Shown: positions 35,188 through 43,238 of the stretch, piece by piece
How positions within the stretch are numbered: position 1 is the first letter of the stretch
Layout: each line of letters starts with the position of its first letter
From: Epilithonimonas arachidiradicis
Lineage (GTDB): Bacteria; Bacteroidota; Bacteroidia; Flavobacteriales; Weeksellaceae
Length of the DNA stretch: 64,000 nt
Assembly: GCF_003610695.1 (NCBI RefSeq)
Contig: NZ_RAQH01000001.1
Location: 372,001-436,000 of the forward strand
Direction of reading: 5' to 3'
Program-made: the position numbers and the translations under genes
Notes under the pieces: model-generated
Seen by the model: only the letters and a program-made list of their open reading frames with translations
The model's database searches: none
Told to the model about the DNA's origin: nothing

Positions 35188-35660
35188 TGTCACACAGAGC
35201 GGAGTCGAAGTGCAATAACGCATCATCACTTCACTACCATTTAAGAACCACTATCAGGCTGAGGCTCTCGAAGCCACATAAACAAAATTCCTTGATGAGC
35301 GAAGCGTCTTTGCGCCTCTTACAACCCAACCCAAACAAAAATCTTCCCGCCTTTGCGATTAAAAAACACTCATAAACAATTTTCACAGCAAACAGTGTCA
35401 CACTGAGCGCAGTCGAAGTGTCTTAAATGCGTCATTAATCAAAAAACACAGTCAAGCTAAAGCTTTTGAAGCCACATAAAACCAACTCCTTGATGAGCGA
35501 AGCGTCCTTGCGCCTCCTAAAACATACCCACCAAAAAAAGCTTGCGCCTTTGCGTTAAAAAAAAACCTCCAATAATCCAGTAGCATAACACTGCCAGGCT
35601 GAGGCTCTCGAAGCCCGCTTAAAAATAAAAATGCCTTGATGAGCGAAGCGCCCTTGCATT
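35188..35660 (+). repeat. Degenerate tandem array of composite repeats
   Basis: Three degenerate units. Module 1, TGTCACACnGAGCGnAGTCG, at 35188 and 35396 (absent from unit 3). Module 2, CAGGCTGAGGCTCTCGAAGC, at 35255, 35453 (diverged) and 35595. Module 3, CTTGATGAGCGAAGCGTCCT, at 35291, 35489 and 35635. Spacers contain CTTTGCG words. Unit period is about 200 then about 145 bases. Modules 1 and 2 match the dispersed elements at 26720 and 24509. Non-coding. Confidence 0.75.
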
Positions 35661-35775
35661 AAAAAAATTAAAAAAAATAAATCACGTCAACTTCTGTCGT
35701 TACACCTCGATACTTTTGACCCATCAGCTGACACAAACAACTTTTAACAAATCATTAATTAAAAAAACATCAATT

Positions 35776-36414
35776 ATGGGAAAATTATATGACTCATTAC
35801 TATCAGGCACTTCAGGACGCACAGGGCGTATCGTAGTAGCCAATGTCTCCGGAAACGAAATCTCCAGAGTTCGTCCCAAAAAACGCTCGGGGCAACCAAC
35901 TGTCAAACAGCTTCTGATTCAGAACCGGATGAAAAAATGTGCCCTTTTTATGCAGTCCTACCGTGGTTACGCCTGCAAATATTTTGGAACGCGTATGGGG
36001 ATGAAATCCTCTTACAACCTGGCCATGACCAATCTGATGGAAAACTTCAAGATCAATTATGCAGATGCCACCATCACACCAGACTATCCCATGCTTTCTT
36101 TTTCCAAGGGCACCCTCTTAGCACCGGTTCCGCTTGCTTTGAACCTGGCCACAGCTGGTACGCTGGAAGTCACCTGGCAGGATAATGCTGCAGGCAACAC
36201 CGAAAGAGAAAACGATTTTGCACAGATTCTGGTGGCTATTAAGGATGAAGACATCTCTATGTTTGTAGAGAATGCCGCCAAACGTTACGATGCCGCTTAC
36301 ACGGTTAGCCTGCCAGTCAACTTTCAGAGTAAACCGCTTCATATCTGGATCGCTTTCCGGACAGAAGATGGCGAAACAGCTTCCAACTCTCAGTATGCAG
36401 GAACTGTTTCTTAA
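35776..36414 (+). CDS. DUF6266 protein
   Basis: 212 aa from the ATG at 35776 (MGKLYDSLLSGTSGRTGRIV); the frame extends 20 codons upstream without similarity. Matches DUF6266, a lineage-specific family in Bacteroidota often present in several copies: RVRPKKRSGQPT, QNRMKKCALFMQSYRGYACKYF, and a C-terminal immunoglobulin-like part with LEVTWQDNAAGN. Function unknown. Codon use looks richer in G and C than the neighbours, and the gene sits beside repeats, so recent acquisition or amplification is possible. Strong terminator follows. Confidence 0.82.
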   Translation: MGKLYDSLLSGTSGRTGRIVVANVSGNEISRVRPKKRSGQPTVKQLLIQNRMKKCALFMQSYRGYACKYFGTRMGMKSSYNLAMTNLMENFKINYADATITPDYPMLSFSKGTLLAPVPLALNLATAGTLEVTWQDNAAGNTERENDFAQILVAIKDEDISMFVENAAKRYDAAYTVSLPVNFQSKPLHIWIAFRTEDGETASNSQYAGTVS

Positions 36415-36416
36415 AC

Positions 36417-36454
36417 AGAATCAGTCGTAGGATTCCTTACGGCTGATTTTTTTT
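36417..36454 (+). terminator. Rho-independent terminator after the DUF6266 gene
   Basis: Stem AATCAGTCGTAGG pairs with CCTTACGGCTGATT (one G-U pair, one bulge), followed by eight T. Confidence 0.88.
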
Positions 36455-36538
36455 ATCTGTTTCCGGGTCTGAACTGAAAATAATAAATTCTTAATATTAA
36501 AAGTTTGTTAAATATTAGTTTATTACGCTGTAAACCTT

Positions 36539-36546
36539 TATTTTTG
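36539..36546 (+). promoter_or_regulatory. -7 box upstream of the carbonic anhydrase cluster
   Basis: TATTTTTG matches TAnnTTTG, 72 bases before the ATG at 36619. No TTG at standard spacing, so moderate support only. The cluster of four genes may be transcribed from here. Confidence 0.45.
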
Positions 36547-36618
36547 TATTGTTATTGATTCGGTCTATTGAAATCGGAAATGATTTCAACGAAATAAATA
36601 ACATTAAATTACCATTAA

Positions 36619-37284
36619 ATGGCAAAGTCGTACGAAGCTATTTTTGAGAACAACAAGAAGTGGGTAGAGGCTAAAATCTCGGATAATCCGGAATATTTTC
36701 ATCAACTCGCCAAAACACAAAACCCCGAATATCTCTACATCGGATGTTCCGACAGCCGGGTAACGGCAGAAGATATGATGGGCGCAGAACCGGGCGAGGT
36801 GTTTGTTCACAGAAATGTAGCCAATGTCATCAACACTTTGGATATGAGTTCAACAGCGGTCATTCAGTACGCAGTAGAACATCTGAAGGTGAAGCACATT
36901 ATCGTATGTGGCCATTACAACTGTGGCGGTGTTAAAGCGGCAATGACATCACAGGATCTCGGTCTACTGAATCCTTGGCTGAGAAACATCCGGGATGTGT
37001 ACAGACTGCATCAGGTAGAGCTGGACGCTATAGAAGATGAAGCCAAAAGATATGACCGCCTGGTGGAACTGAATGTTCAGGAGCAATGCATCAACGTCAT
37101 CAAGATGGCTTGCGTACAGGAACGTTATATTTTGGAAGAGCAGCCCGTTGTTCACGGCTGGGTGTTCGACCTCAGAACAGGAAAAATAATCGACCTAGAA
37201 ATCGATTTTGAAAAGATATTAAAAGACATTCAGAAGATCTACAACTTGACAGATTCTGATTGGGTGATGAGCAGAAAAAAATAG
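36619..37284 (+). CDS. Beta-class carbonic anhydrase (cluster copy 1)
   Basis: 221 aa. Interconverts CO2 and bicarbonate. Zinc and catalytic residues are visible: Cys43-x-Asp45-x-Arg47 in IGCSDSR, and GHYNCGG with His and Cys near 99-102. No signal peptide, so cytoplasmic. First gene of a cluster with a small exported protein, a SulP-family transporter and a second carbonic anhydrase; the likely task is bicarbonate supply for carboxylases. The second copy shares the same fold but differs in the N-terminal region. Confidence 0.95.
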   Translation: MAKSYEAIFENNKKWVEAKISDNPEYFHQLAKTQNPEYLYIGCSDSRVTAEDMMGAEPGEVFVHRNVANVINTLDMSSTAVIQYAVEHLKVKHIIVCGHYNCGGVKAAMTSQDLGLLNPWLRNIRDVYRLHQVELDAIEDEAKRYDRLVELNVQEQCINVIKMACVQERYILEEQPVVHGWVFDLRTGKIIDLEIDFEKILKDIQKIYNLTDSDWVMSRKK

Positions 37285-37299
37285 TTCATTAAAGCGTAT

Positions 37300-37596
37300 A
37301 TGAAATTTTGGAGTATTATAACATTAACGGTCTTTCTCAATTTTACGGCTCTTCCGGGATTAGCCGCAATGTTTGGCTGGGAACTGCCTAGAACCAATGT
37401 TGTCATCAGCGAGGAAGAGTCGCACTCCAGCAACACTATCGTTCTTTACGAAAAAACCATTCCTAAAACAATGGATATCCATGATTTCCTGAAGTTTTAT
37501 GAAGCGGATACACACAACAAAATCGCTGTAAGCTGGGAATCTACGTTATATTTCCCGCCATCTCTCAGCATATTCTCTCCACCTCCGGAAGCATAA
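37300..37596 (+). CDS. Small exported protein in the bicarbonate cluster
   Basis: 98 aa, family not recognised. Signal-like N-terminus (3-24, MKFWSIITLTVFLNFTALPG), then LPRTNVVISEEESHSSNTIV, a His/Ser-containing acidic segment, and a proline-rich C-terminus (FPPSLSIFSPPPEA). Sits 15 bases after the first carbonic anhydrase, in an apparent operon with the SulP transporter. The histidine and acidic residues could bind a metal, but that is a guess. Confidence 0.72.
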   Translation: MKFWSIITLTVFLNFTALPGLAAMFGWELPRTNVVISEEESHSSNTIVLYEKTIPKTMDIHDFLKFYEADTHNKIAVSWESTLYFPPSLSIFSPPPEA

Positions 37597-37781
37597 ATAA
37601 CATTCTGGTTTTTCTCAGAAAACGTTCGGGCATTGGCTGTAATCACACAGCGAAGAGCACCTGCTGTTTTTTGAATTCATTTTAATCAACTCGTGTTGGT
37701 TATCAATTACATCTGTTATTTATATTGATGAAGTTGCCTTTTAGGTCGGGCAACAGCATCAGTCAAACTTATTATTTTCTT

Positions 37782-39377
37782 ATGAAAAAGTCACAATCTT
37801 TGTTTGGAGGAATCAAAGAGAACTTTCCATCCGGTCTTGTCGTATTTCTTGTGGCATTACCATTATGCTTAGGAATTGCATTGGCATCCGGAGCTCCTCC
37901 ACTATCGGGTATTCTTGCAGGTATTGTTGGGGGTATTGTAGTGGGATCAATCAGTAATTCCAACATCTCGGTTTCCGGACCGGCAGCTGGTCTTACAGCA
38001 ATTATTTTAGTAGCCATTACCGATATTGGCGCATTTGAGTTATTTCTTTGTGCCGGGATTATTGCCGGAGTGATACAGTTGATTCTGGGTTTTATCAGAG
38101 CTGGTAGTATTTCGAATTATTTTCCGAACAACGTTATCGAAGGAATGTTGGCCGGTATCGGAATCATTATTATTTTGAAGCAGCTGTCACACGCAGTGGG
38201 CTTTGATAAAGATTATGAAGGGCATCAGTCGTTATTCGATAATGGATTTAATGTCGGCTACTTTTCAGAATTATTAGCAGCGATTCATCCTGGAGCGGTC
38301 ATTGTAACCTTAATCTCAATGGGAATTCTATTGGCTTGGGATAATGTGACTGCGCTGAAAAGAATGAAGTTATTACCGGGCGCATTAGTCGCTGTGATCG
38401 CGGGGATTTTGATTAATGAATTTTTCAAATTGTCGGGAAGTTCATTGGCCATTTCCCCCGAGCATTTAGTAACGCTTCCTGTTCCAACGACATTGGACGA
38501 ATTCAAAAACCTAATAACGTTTCCTGACTTTGCAGGATTCACCAATCCAAAAGTTTGGATCACAGGCGCAACGATTGCAATTGTAGCATCTATTGAGACT
38601 TTACTTTGTATCGAAGCTTCCGACAGGCTGGATGTGAGAAGGAGAATCACTGACACCAACCTGGAGCTGAAAGCACAGGGAATTGGGAATTTGATCAGCT
38701 CATTTATTGGAGGATTACCGATGACATCGGTAGTTGTAAGAAGTTCTGCCAATGCCAGTGCGGGTGCAACATCCAAACTTTCTGCCATCATCCACGGTGT
38801 TCTTTTATTGATTTGTGTTTTGACAATTCCGGTCATATTGAATTTGATTCCGTTAGCAACCTTAGCAGCGGTATTGATTTTGGTTGGTTACAAATTGGCA
38901 AAACCAGCTACATTCAAGCATTTTTGGCACAACGGAAAATATCAGTTTATCCCATTCGTGGCAACCGTAGTGGCTGTTGTGGCAACGGATTTGCTGAAAG
39001 GTGTTGGGATTGGATTATTGATTTCAATTATTTATATCCTGCAAGGCAATATGAAACGTGCTTATTACCTGAGCAGAGAAACATTGAACGATGCCGATGA
39101 GATCACCATCAAATTGGCAGAAGAAGTTTCTTTCCTGAACAAGGCGGCAATCAAAAAAACATTGAAGAATATCAAGTCTGGTTCCAAGGTAATTATCGAT
39201 GCCAAGACGACTTCATATATAACAACAGATGTATTGGAAATGATTCAGGATTTTGCCAATGTAAGAGCAAAAGAAGAGGATATAGAAGTAGAACTGGTGG
39301 GATTCAAAACCTCGTATAGAGATTATGCGAGCGATCAGGATTCTCACGTGGTGGTGAACCACAAAAGAGCAATGTAA
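37782..39377 (+). CDS. SulP-family anion transporter
   Basis: 531 aa from the ATG at 37782; the frame starts earlier at 37725 but those residues are not membrane-like. Begins SLFGGIKENFPSGLVVFLVALPLCLGIALASG, the SulP TM1-2 signature with about eleven to twelve helices, then a short STAS-like C-terminus (about 455-531; IDAKTTSYITTDVLEMIQDF). SulP proteins carry sulfate, bicarbonate or other anions. Flanking carbonic anhydrases favour bicarbonate; this is inference from context. Gene order matches BicA/SulP-CA clusters in other bacteria. Confidence 0.9.
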   Translation: MKKSQSLFGGIKENFPSGLVVFLVALPLCLGIALASGAPPLSGILAGIVGGIVVGSISNSNISVSGPAAGLTAIILVAITDIGAFELFLCAGIIAGVIQLILGFIRAGSISNYFPNNVIEGMLAGIGIIIILKQLSHAVGFDKDYEGHQSLFDNGFNVGYFSELLAAIHPGAVIVTLISMGILLAWDNVTALKRMKLLPGALVAVIAGILINEFFKLSGSSLAISPEHLVTLPVPTTLDEFKNLITFPDFAGFTNPKVWITGATIAIVASIETLLCIEASDRLDVRRRITDTNLELKAQGIGNLISSFIGGLPMTSVVVRSSANASAGATSKLSAIIHGVLLLICVLTIPVILNLIPLATLAAVLILVGYKLAKPATFKHFWHNGKYQFIPFVATVVAVVATDLLKGVGIGLLISIIYILQGNMKRAYYLSRETLNDADEITIKLAEEVSFLNKAAIKKTLKNIKSGSKVIIDAKTTSYITTDVLEMIQDFANVRAKEEDIEVELVGFKTSYRDYASDQDSHVVVNHKRAM

Positions 39378-39440
39378 CCAAATTATTTATTATTAAATTT
39401 TAACAGTCAAAAAACACAAATATTTAAACATTTTAAAAAT

Positions 39441-40076
39441 ATGAAAGCACATACATCAGAAACGCAGGCAACCATTACTCCGGAAAAAGCATTGGAAATC
39501 CTTAAAGAAGGTAATGCAAGATTCGTCAACAACCTGAAAGCAAACAGAGATCTTCTGGAGCAGGTGAATGCAACGCGTGCAGGACAATGGCCATTTGCTG
39601 TTATTTTGAGCTGTATCGACAGCCGTACTTCTGCTGAGTTGATTTTTGATCAAGGCCTTGGAGACATCTTCAGTGTAAGAATCGCAGGTAACTTTGTGAA
39701 TCAGGATATTCTTGGCTCAATGGAATTTGGCTGTAATGTAGCTGGTTCTAAACTGGTAGTGGTTCTTGGACACTCCAAATGCGGTGCACTGAAAGGTGGT
39801 CTGGACGCAGCAGCCATCGAAGGAATGGGAATGGATAACCTGAATCATTTGATTGGACACTTTGACCCAATCATCAAAAATATCATTAAAGAGGGTGAGG
39901 AGCGCTCTTCCAAGAACGAAGACCTTCTGGAAAGACTGAATCACCACAATGTAAAGCACGCAATTGAAGACATCAGAAAGCAAAGCTCAACTTTGAAAAG
40001 GCTGGAAGACGAAGGTAAAATCAAAATCGTGGGTGCAAATTACGACGTAGAAACTGGCGTTGTAACTTGGTTATAG
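39441..40076 (+). CDS. Beta-class carbonic anhydrase (cluster copy 2)
   Basis: 211 aa. CO2/bicarbonate interconversion. Active-site residues Cys58-x-Asp60-x-Arg62 (LSCIDSR) and HSKCGA (His and Cys near 114-117). No signal peptide. An N-terminal helical extension (TPEKALEILKEGNARFVNNL) is typical for the clade linked to SulP transporters. Separated from the SulP gene by 63 bases. A hairpin follows the stop. Confidence 0.95.
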   Translation: MKAHTSETQATITPEKALEILKEGNARFVNNLKANRDLLEQVNATRAGQWPFAVILSCIDSRTSAELIFDQGLGDIFSVRIAGNFVNQDILGSMEFGCNVAGSKLVVVLGHSKCGALKGGLDAAAIEGMGMDNLNHLIGHFDPIIKNIIKEGEERSSKNEDLLERLNHHNVKHAIEDIRKQSSTLKRLEDEGKIKIVGANYDVETGVVTWL

Positions 40077-40106
40077 GAAATATTTTTTCTTCATACAATT
40101 AGGGTA

Positions 40107-40139
40107 GTAGGCCGGGTAATTTATTATCCGGCTTGCTTA
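40107..40139 (+). terminator. Hairpin after the carbonic anhydrase cluster
   Basis: Stem GCCGGGTAA (40111-40119) pairs with TTATCCGGC (40124-40132), one G-U pair. The T-tract is weak. Lies between convergent genes. Confidence 0.6.
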
Positions 40140-40700
40140 TTTCCCATTGTAAGCTGTCATCGTATTCTGCACACCGGCAAAAACAAAAGATAAAGCCGCC
40201 TGAGAAAACTTCTCAATTCTCTCAGGGAGTTTGTCTTGTTCTTCAGCATTCCATTTTCCGAGAACGTAATCTGCTTGTTTTCCTTCCGGGAAATCGGCAG
40301 AAATCCCAAATCTTAATCTGGTGTAATTTTGGGTATTGAGTTGTGACTGAATACTTTTCAGCCCATTATGACCGGCATCAGAACCTTTCATTTTCATTCT
40401 CAGAGAGCCAAAAGGCAGAGCCAGATCATCGGTAATGATCAAAATGTTTTCTAACGGAATATTTTCCTTCTGCATCCAGAATTTAACGGCGTTTCCGGAA
40501 AGATTTACGTAAGTATCAGGTTTTAGAACAAAGACTTTTCTGCCTTTATATTTACCTTCAGCCAAAAGTCCGAAATTAGAAGATTTGAAAGGTGCTTCGA
40601 TCTTTTCAGCGATCTTTTCAGCAACTTTGAAACCGATATTATGTCGGGTTTCTGCATATTCTTCTCCTTTGTTCCCGATGCCGACAATAAGATATTTCAT
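40137..40700 (-). CDS. pth: Peptidyl-tRNA hydrolase
   Basis: 187 aa, bacterial Pth1. Releases peptides from stalled peptidyl-tRNA. N-terminal signature YLIVGIGNKGEEYAETRHNIGF with Asn10 and His20 (catalytic), FMKMKGSDAGHNGLKSI-type GSDAGHNGLKSI, and PDTYVNLSG. Full length. The ATG overlaps the lipoprotein stop by one base (TAATG), so translational coupling with the upstream lipoprotein gene is likely. Confidence 0.95.
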   Translation of the reverse strand: MKYLIVGIGNKGEEYAETRHNIGFKVAEKIAEKIEAPFKSSNFGLLAEGKYKGRKVFVLKPDTYVNLSGNAVKFWMQKENIPLENILIITDDLALPFGSLRMKMKGSDAGHNGLKSIQSQLNTQNYTRLRFGISADFPEGKQADYVLGKWNAEEQDKLPERIEKFSQAALSFVFAGVQNTMTAYNGK

Positions 40701-41593
40701 TATTTATATAGGAAATTTAATTTATCCCCGGCATTAGAAGTCATCTCTGTAGGATAGCTATCAGAGTTGTATTGATATGTCATTGTAAGAGATTGTGACA
40801 TTCCCATTGTTGTAACTTTGACAGTTTTGTAGTTATTTGCAGAAAGCCCTAACATACCTTGATTAGAAGTATTATAATGCGTTGATAAAATATTGTAAGC
40901 TAAAGGTAACGAAGCAAAAGGATTTTTGTTCGTATCATAGTTGCTTAATGCAGATTCAATAACAATTGGCGGAATTGTAATAGGACCGCCACTTGCAGAA
41001 GTTGTCGCCAATTTCCAGTTAGAAATATTATTTCCTGCATAAGTCAGATTACTTGTCACTTCATATTCTAAAATGAATTGTCCAGGATTATCAGGATCTT
41101 CAGCATTCATTTTAGTTAGAACCTTTGTAACTTTTTCACCACTGTATGTTACATCTGTTGTTGATTTATACAGAAGTGTTCCACCAGATTCTGTAGTTCC
41201 GCTGACAGATTTTAATTTCCCAGAATCATAAACTAAATCCAGTTTCGTCAGTCTTGTATCGCCAGATTCTACATTGGTAATATCCATATGTATAATCTGA
41301 TTATTGCTATTGTATGTCAGAACGGCATTTTCATTACCATCGTCAAATTGACTTTTAACTGATGTAAGTTTGCTTCCCGTATAGATATAATCTACAGTCG
41401 TTCTTTCTCCGTCAGAATCAATACCAGAAACTTTACTTAAAAACCTAGTTGTGGTCGATCCACCATTGCCTCCTCCTGTATTAGTACCCGTACCATACTC
41501 AACGCCTTGTAAGAAATCACCATTTTCATCTTGACTGGGACTGCAAGAGGACAGAATAAAAAATCCGAATATATAATAAAGTATATTTTTCAT
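40700..41593 (-). CDS. Surface lipoprotein, YD-type repeats
   Basis: 297 aa. Lipoprotein signal with Cys17 (FFILSSC). After a Gly-rich linker the mature part contains repeats resembling DUF4595/YD strands: DYIYTGSKLTSVKSQF, LTYNSNNQIIHMDITN, LVYDSGKLKSVSGTT, VTYSGEKVTKVLTKM, LTYAGNNISNWKLATT and MTYQYNSDSYPTEMTS. These form extended beta structure common in Bacteroidota surface proteins. Function unknown. Coupled to pth downstream (TAATG). Confidence 0.8.
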   Translation of the reverse strand: MKNILYYIFGFFILSSCSPSQDENGDFLQGVEYGTGTNTGGGNGGSTTTRFLSKVSGIDSDGERTTVDYIYTGSKLTSVKSQFDDGNENAVLTYNSNNQIIHMDITNVESGDTRLTKLDLVYDSGKLKSVSGTTESGGTLLYKSTTDVTYSGEKVTKVLTKMNAEDPDNPGQFILEYEVTSNLTYAGNNISNWKLATTSASGGPITIPPIVIESALSNYDTNKNPFASLPLAYNILSTHYNTSNQGMLGLSANNYKTVKVTTMGMSQSLTMTYQYNSDSYPTEMTSNAGDKLNFLYK

Positions 41594-41665
41594 TGTTTTG
41601 TTTGTGTTTGCAAAGTTAATTTTTTAAAATAAATGTTCAGGTAATTTTTGAGAGGCAGGATTTAT

Positions 41666-42634
41666 TTAGTTGAAATCAAAATTTTCTTCAGAATTCAGGT
41701 TCTTAAGTTGACTGAGTTCATCAATATAAACTTTCAGCTGCTTCTCATTGAGTTCACCGTTATTCTTATAGATTTCTGCTCTTCTGTTGACCTCAGAATC
41801 GTAATATTTTTTGAACTGATCGTTCGTTTCATATTTACTCCACAATTCGAAATACTCACACATCTCGGATAAAAAGCTTTGTATTTCCTCTATGGTTTTC
41901 TTATCTACATTACTCCCAAATGGTATAACAGAACAATAAGTAGGATTTTTAACCGGCATTATTCTCTTGGAAAACTCGTTGTAGTTGTCATCAATGAGAG
42001 ATTCGATTTGTTCTTTGTTGAAGTAGACATCCTCATTAATATCATTAAGCTGTACAAAATTTGCCGAACTGTAATTATTATTAAAAATATAATTGGCATA
42101 GACCACAACCTCGCCTTTTCCTAAGCCTGGTGAAATCCCATAATGTTCCGAGAGATAAAACAATGCCGGTTCAGAATAATCGATATTGTCTTTTAGATTT
42201 GCAATAAACAGTTCTATTTTGGTTCCGTCTTTATCTGTTGCGATTCTTTTCTCAAGATTTTTATACGATTTGTAATCATACAACGTATCGGATGCTTTTT
42301 TAAAATATCGGATTGGCGACGAAGCACTATAAGTGCGGAAACCATTGCCCGAAACATACTTTTTGTTGTATAAAACACCATCCATTCTGTAAATGTTTTT
42401 CCGGTAAGCATAATAGAAATTAATGGTATTTCTAATATATTTCTTATCAGAATTGTAATCTATCGAATAAACAGGAACTGATTGATCTTTAGAATTAAAT
42501 TTTACTGAAATACCAGCCTTATTATCCACCTCACTGAAGAAGGTCATTTCTTTGTCATAATGGTATTTTAGGGTCTGGGCATTGCAGAGGTAGCTAAATA
42601 TTATGAAAGTTAACTGAATAAATTTTCTTTCCAC
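41666..42634 (-). CDS. Exported protein of unknown function
   Basis: 322 aa using the GTG at 42634, which gives a standard signal peptide (MERKFIQLTFIIFSYLCNAQ). An ATG 8 codons upstream (42658) lies within an AATGTTTG box that resembles a -7 element, so that region is more likely promoter. No recognised domain. The mature protein is tyrosine- and asparagine-rich with alternating strands, plausibly periplasmic or outer-membrane associated. The C-terminus is helical and charged (VYIDELSQLKNL). Sits between a lipoprotein and a toxin-antitoxin pair. Confidence 0.7.
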   Translation of the reverse strand: MERKFIQLTFIIFSYLCNAQTLKYHYDKEMTFFSEVDNKAGISVKFNSKDQSVPVYSIDYNSDKKYIRNTINFYYAYRKNIYRMDGVLYNKKYVSGNGFRTYSASSPIRYFKKASDTLYDYKSYKNLEKRIATDKDGTKIELFIANLKDNIDYSEPALFYLSEHYGISPGLGKGEVVVYANYIFNNNYSSANFVQLNDINEDVYFNKEQIESLIDDNYNEFSKRIMPVKNPTYCSVIPFGSNVDKKTIEEIQSFLSEMCEYFELWSKYETNDQFKKYYDSEVNRRAEIYKNNGELNEKQLKVYIDELSQLKNLNSEENFDFN

Positions 42635-42679
42635 CGGATTAACGTAACAAACATTCATAAAATTTAAAATTCAAAGAAG

Positions 42680-42979
42680 TTATATGTTTCTGTTTTCAGG
42701 GTTCTGTCTATTGGAAAAGAATGAAACAATCTCGATTTTATCATTTAAGATCCTGTAATATAAACTATTAAACTTTAGTATAACAACCTTTCTAATTTTA
42801 TACTTGTCCGAGTAAGGAAAAATTTCAGGGTTTTGTGTGATAATAGACAGGATTCTCTCAATCTCGTTTCCCAAGTTATCGATTTCCTTATCTGTAAACT
42901 CCTGTTCCAAATATTCAACAGTCTGCGCCAGTTCTTCCAGAGCTAAATCAGTCCATAAAATCTCAAAGTCTTTTTCCAT
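42680..42979 (-). CDS. ParE/RelE-superfamily toxin
   Basis: 99 aa. Compact alpha/beta fold of the RelE/ParE type: N-terminal strand FEILWTDLALEELAQTVEYL, then IDNLGNEIERILSIITQNPEIFPY, and the C-terminal sheet VVILKFNSLYYRILNDKIEIVSFFSNRQNP, which carries the conserved Arg/Asn-Pro end. Toxin of a type II module; ParE members poison gyrase while RelE members cut mRNA, and this cannot be decided here. The start overlaps the antitoxin by 17 bases. Confidence 0.88.
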   Translation of the reverse strand: MEKDFEILWTDLALEELAQTVEYLEQEFTDKEIDNLGNEIERILSIITQNPEIFPYSDKYKIRKVVILKFNSLYYRILNDKIEIVSFFSNRQNPENRNI

Positions 42980-43205
42980 AGATTTCCCTTGCTTTCGAAT
43001 GTGGATTTAATCTACCTTCATCCGCTTGAGCAATTCCTTTTTCGATGGATTTTTTTTCGGCATCAGAAATTTCATCTGCCCAGTCTTTTTTTCTTTCGCG
43101 AGATATCAAATCCGAAATCTTTTCAAGAAAACTCAAATCTTCAATTGTAGATAACCATTGGATTAATTCCAATTTTTTATTTTGTATCTGTAAATCAGTA
43201 TTCAT
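42963..43205 (-). CDS. Antitoxin of the ParE/RelE module
   Basis: 80 aa from the ATG at 43205; the upstream TTG is unlikely. The N-terminal helix (LIQWLSTIEDLSFLEKISDLI) is predicted to dimerise, and the basic C-terminus (ADEGRLNPHSKAREIYGKRL) probably binds the toxin; addiction-module proteins of this length follow the same layout. Overlaps the toxin gene and sits just after mfd, with its own -7 box TATATTTG (minus, 43224-43231), so expression independent of mfd is likely. Confidence 0.82.
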   Translation of the reverse strand: MNTDLQIQNKKLELIQWLSTIEDLSFLEKISDLISRERKKDWADEISDAEKKSIEKGIAQADEGRLNPHSKAREIYGKRL

Positions 43206-43223
43206 CTCTCCAATTTTATTAAT

Positions 43224-43231
43224 CAAATATA
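43224..43231 (-). promoter_or_regulatory. -7 box of the toxin-antitoxin operon
   Basis: TATATTTG on the minus strand, 18 bases before the antitoxin ATG and directly downstream of the mfd stop. No TTG at exact spacing. Confidence 0.5.
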
Positions 43232-43238
43232 ATCAATT

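Noticed and set aside
35112-35375. 87-codon frame across the repeat array
   Set aside because: It runs through the TTGTATATCC element and the composite repeats and has no protein-like composition; the DNA repeats explain the open frame.
35188-35660. CRISPR array
   Set aside because: Repeat units are composite, diverged and unequally spaced; spacers are repeats themselves and no cas genes are present.
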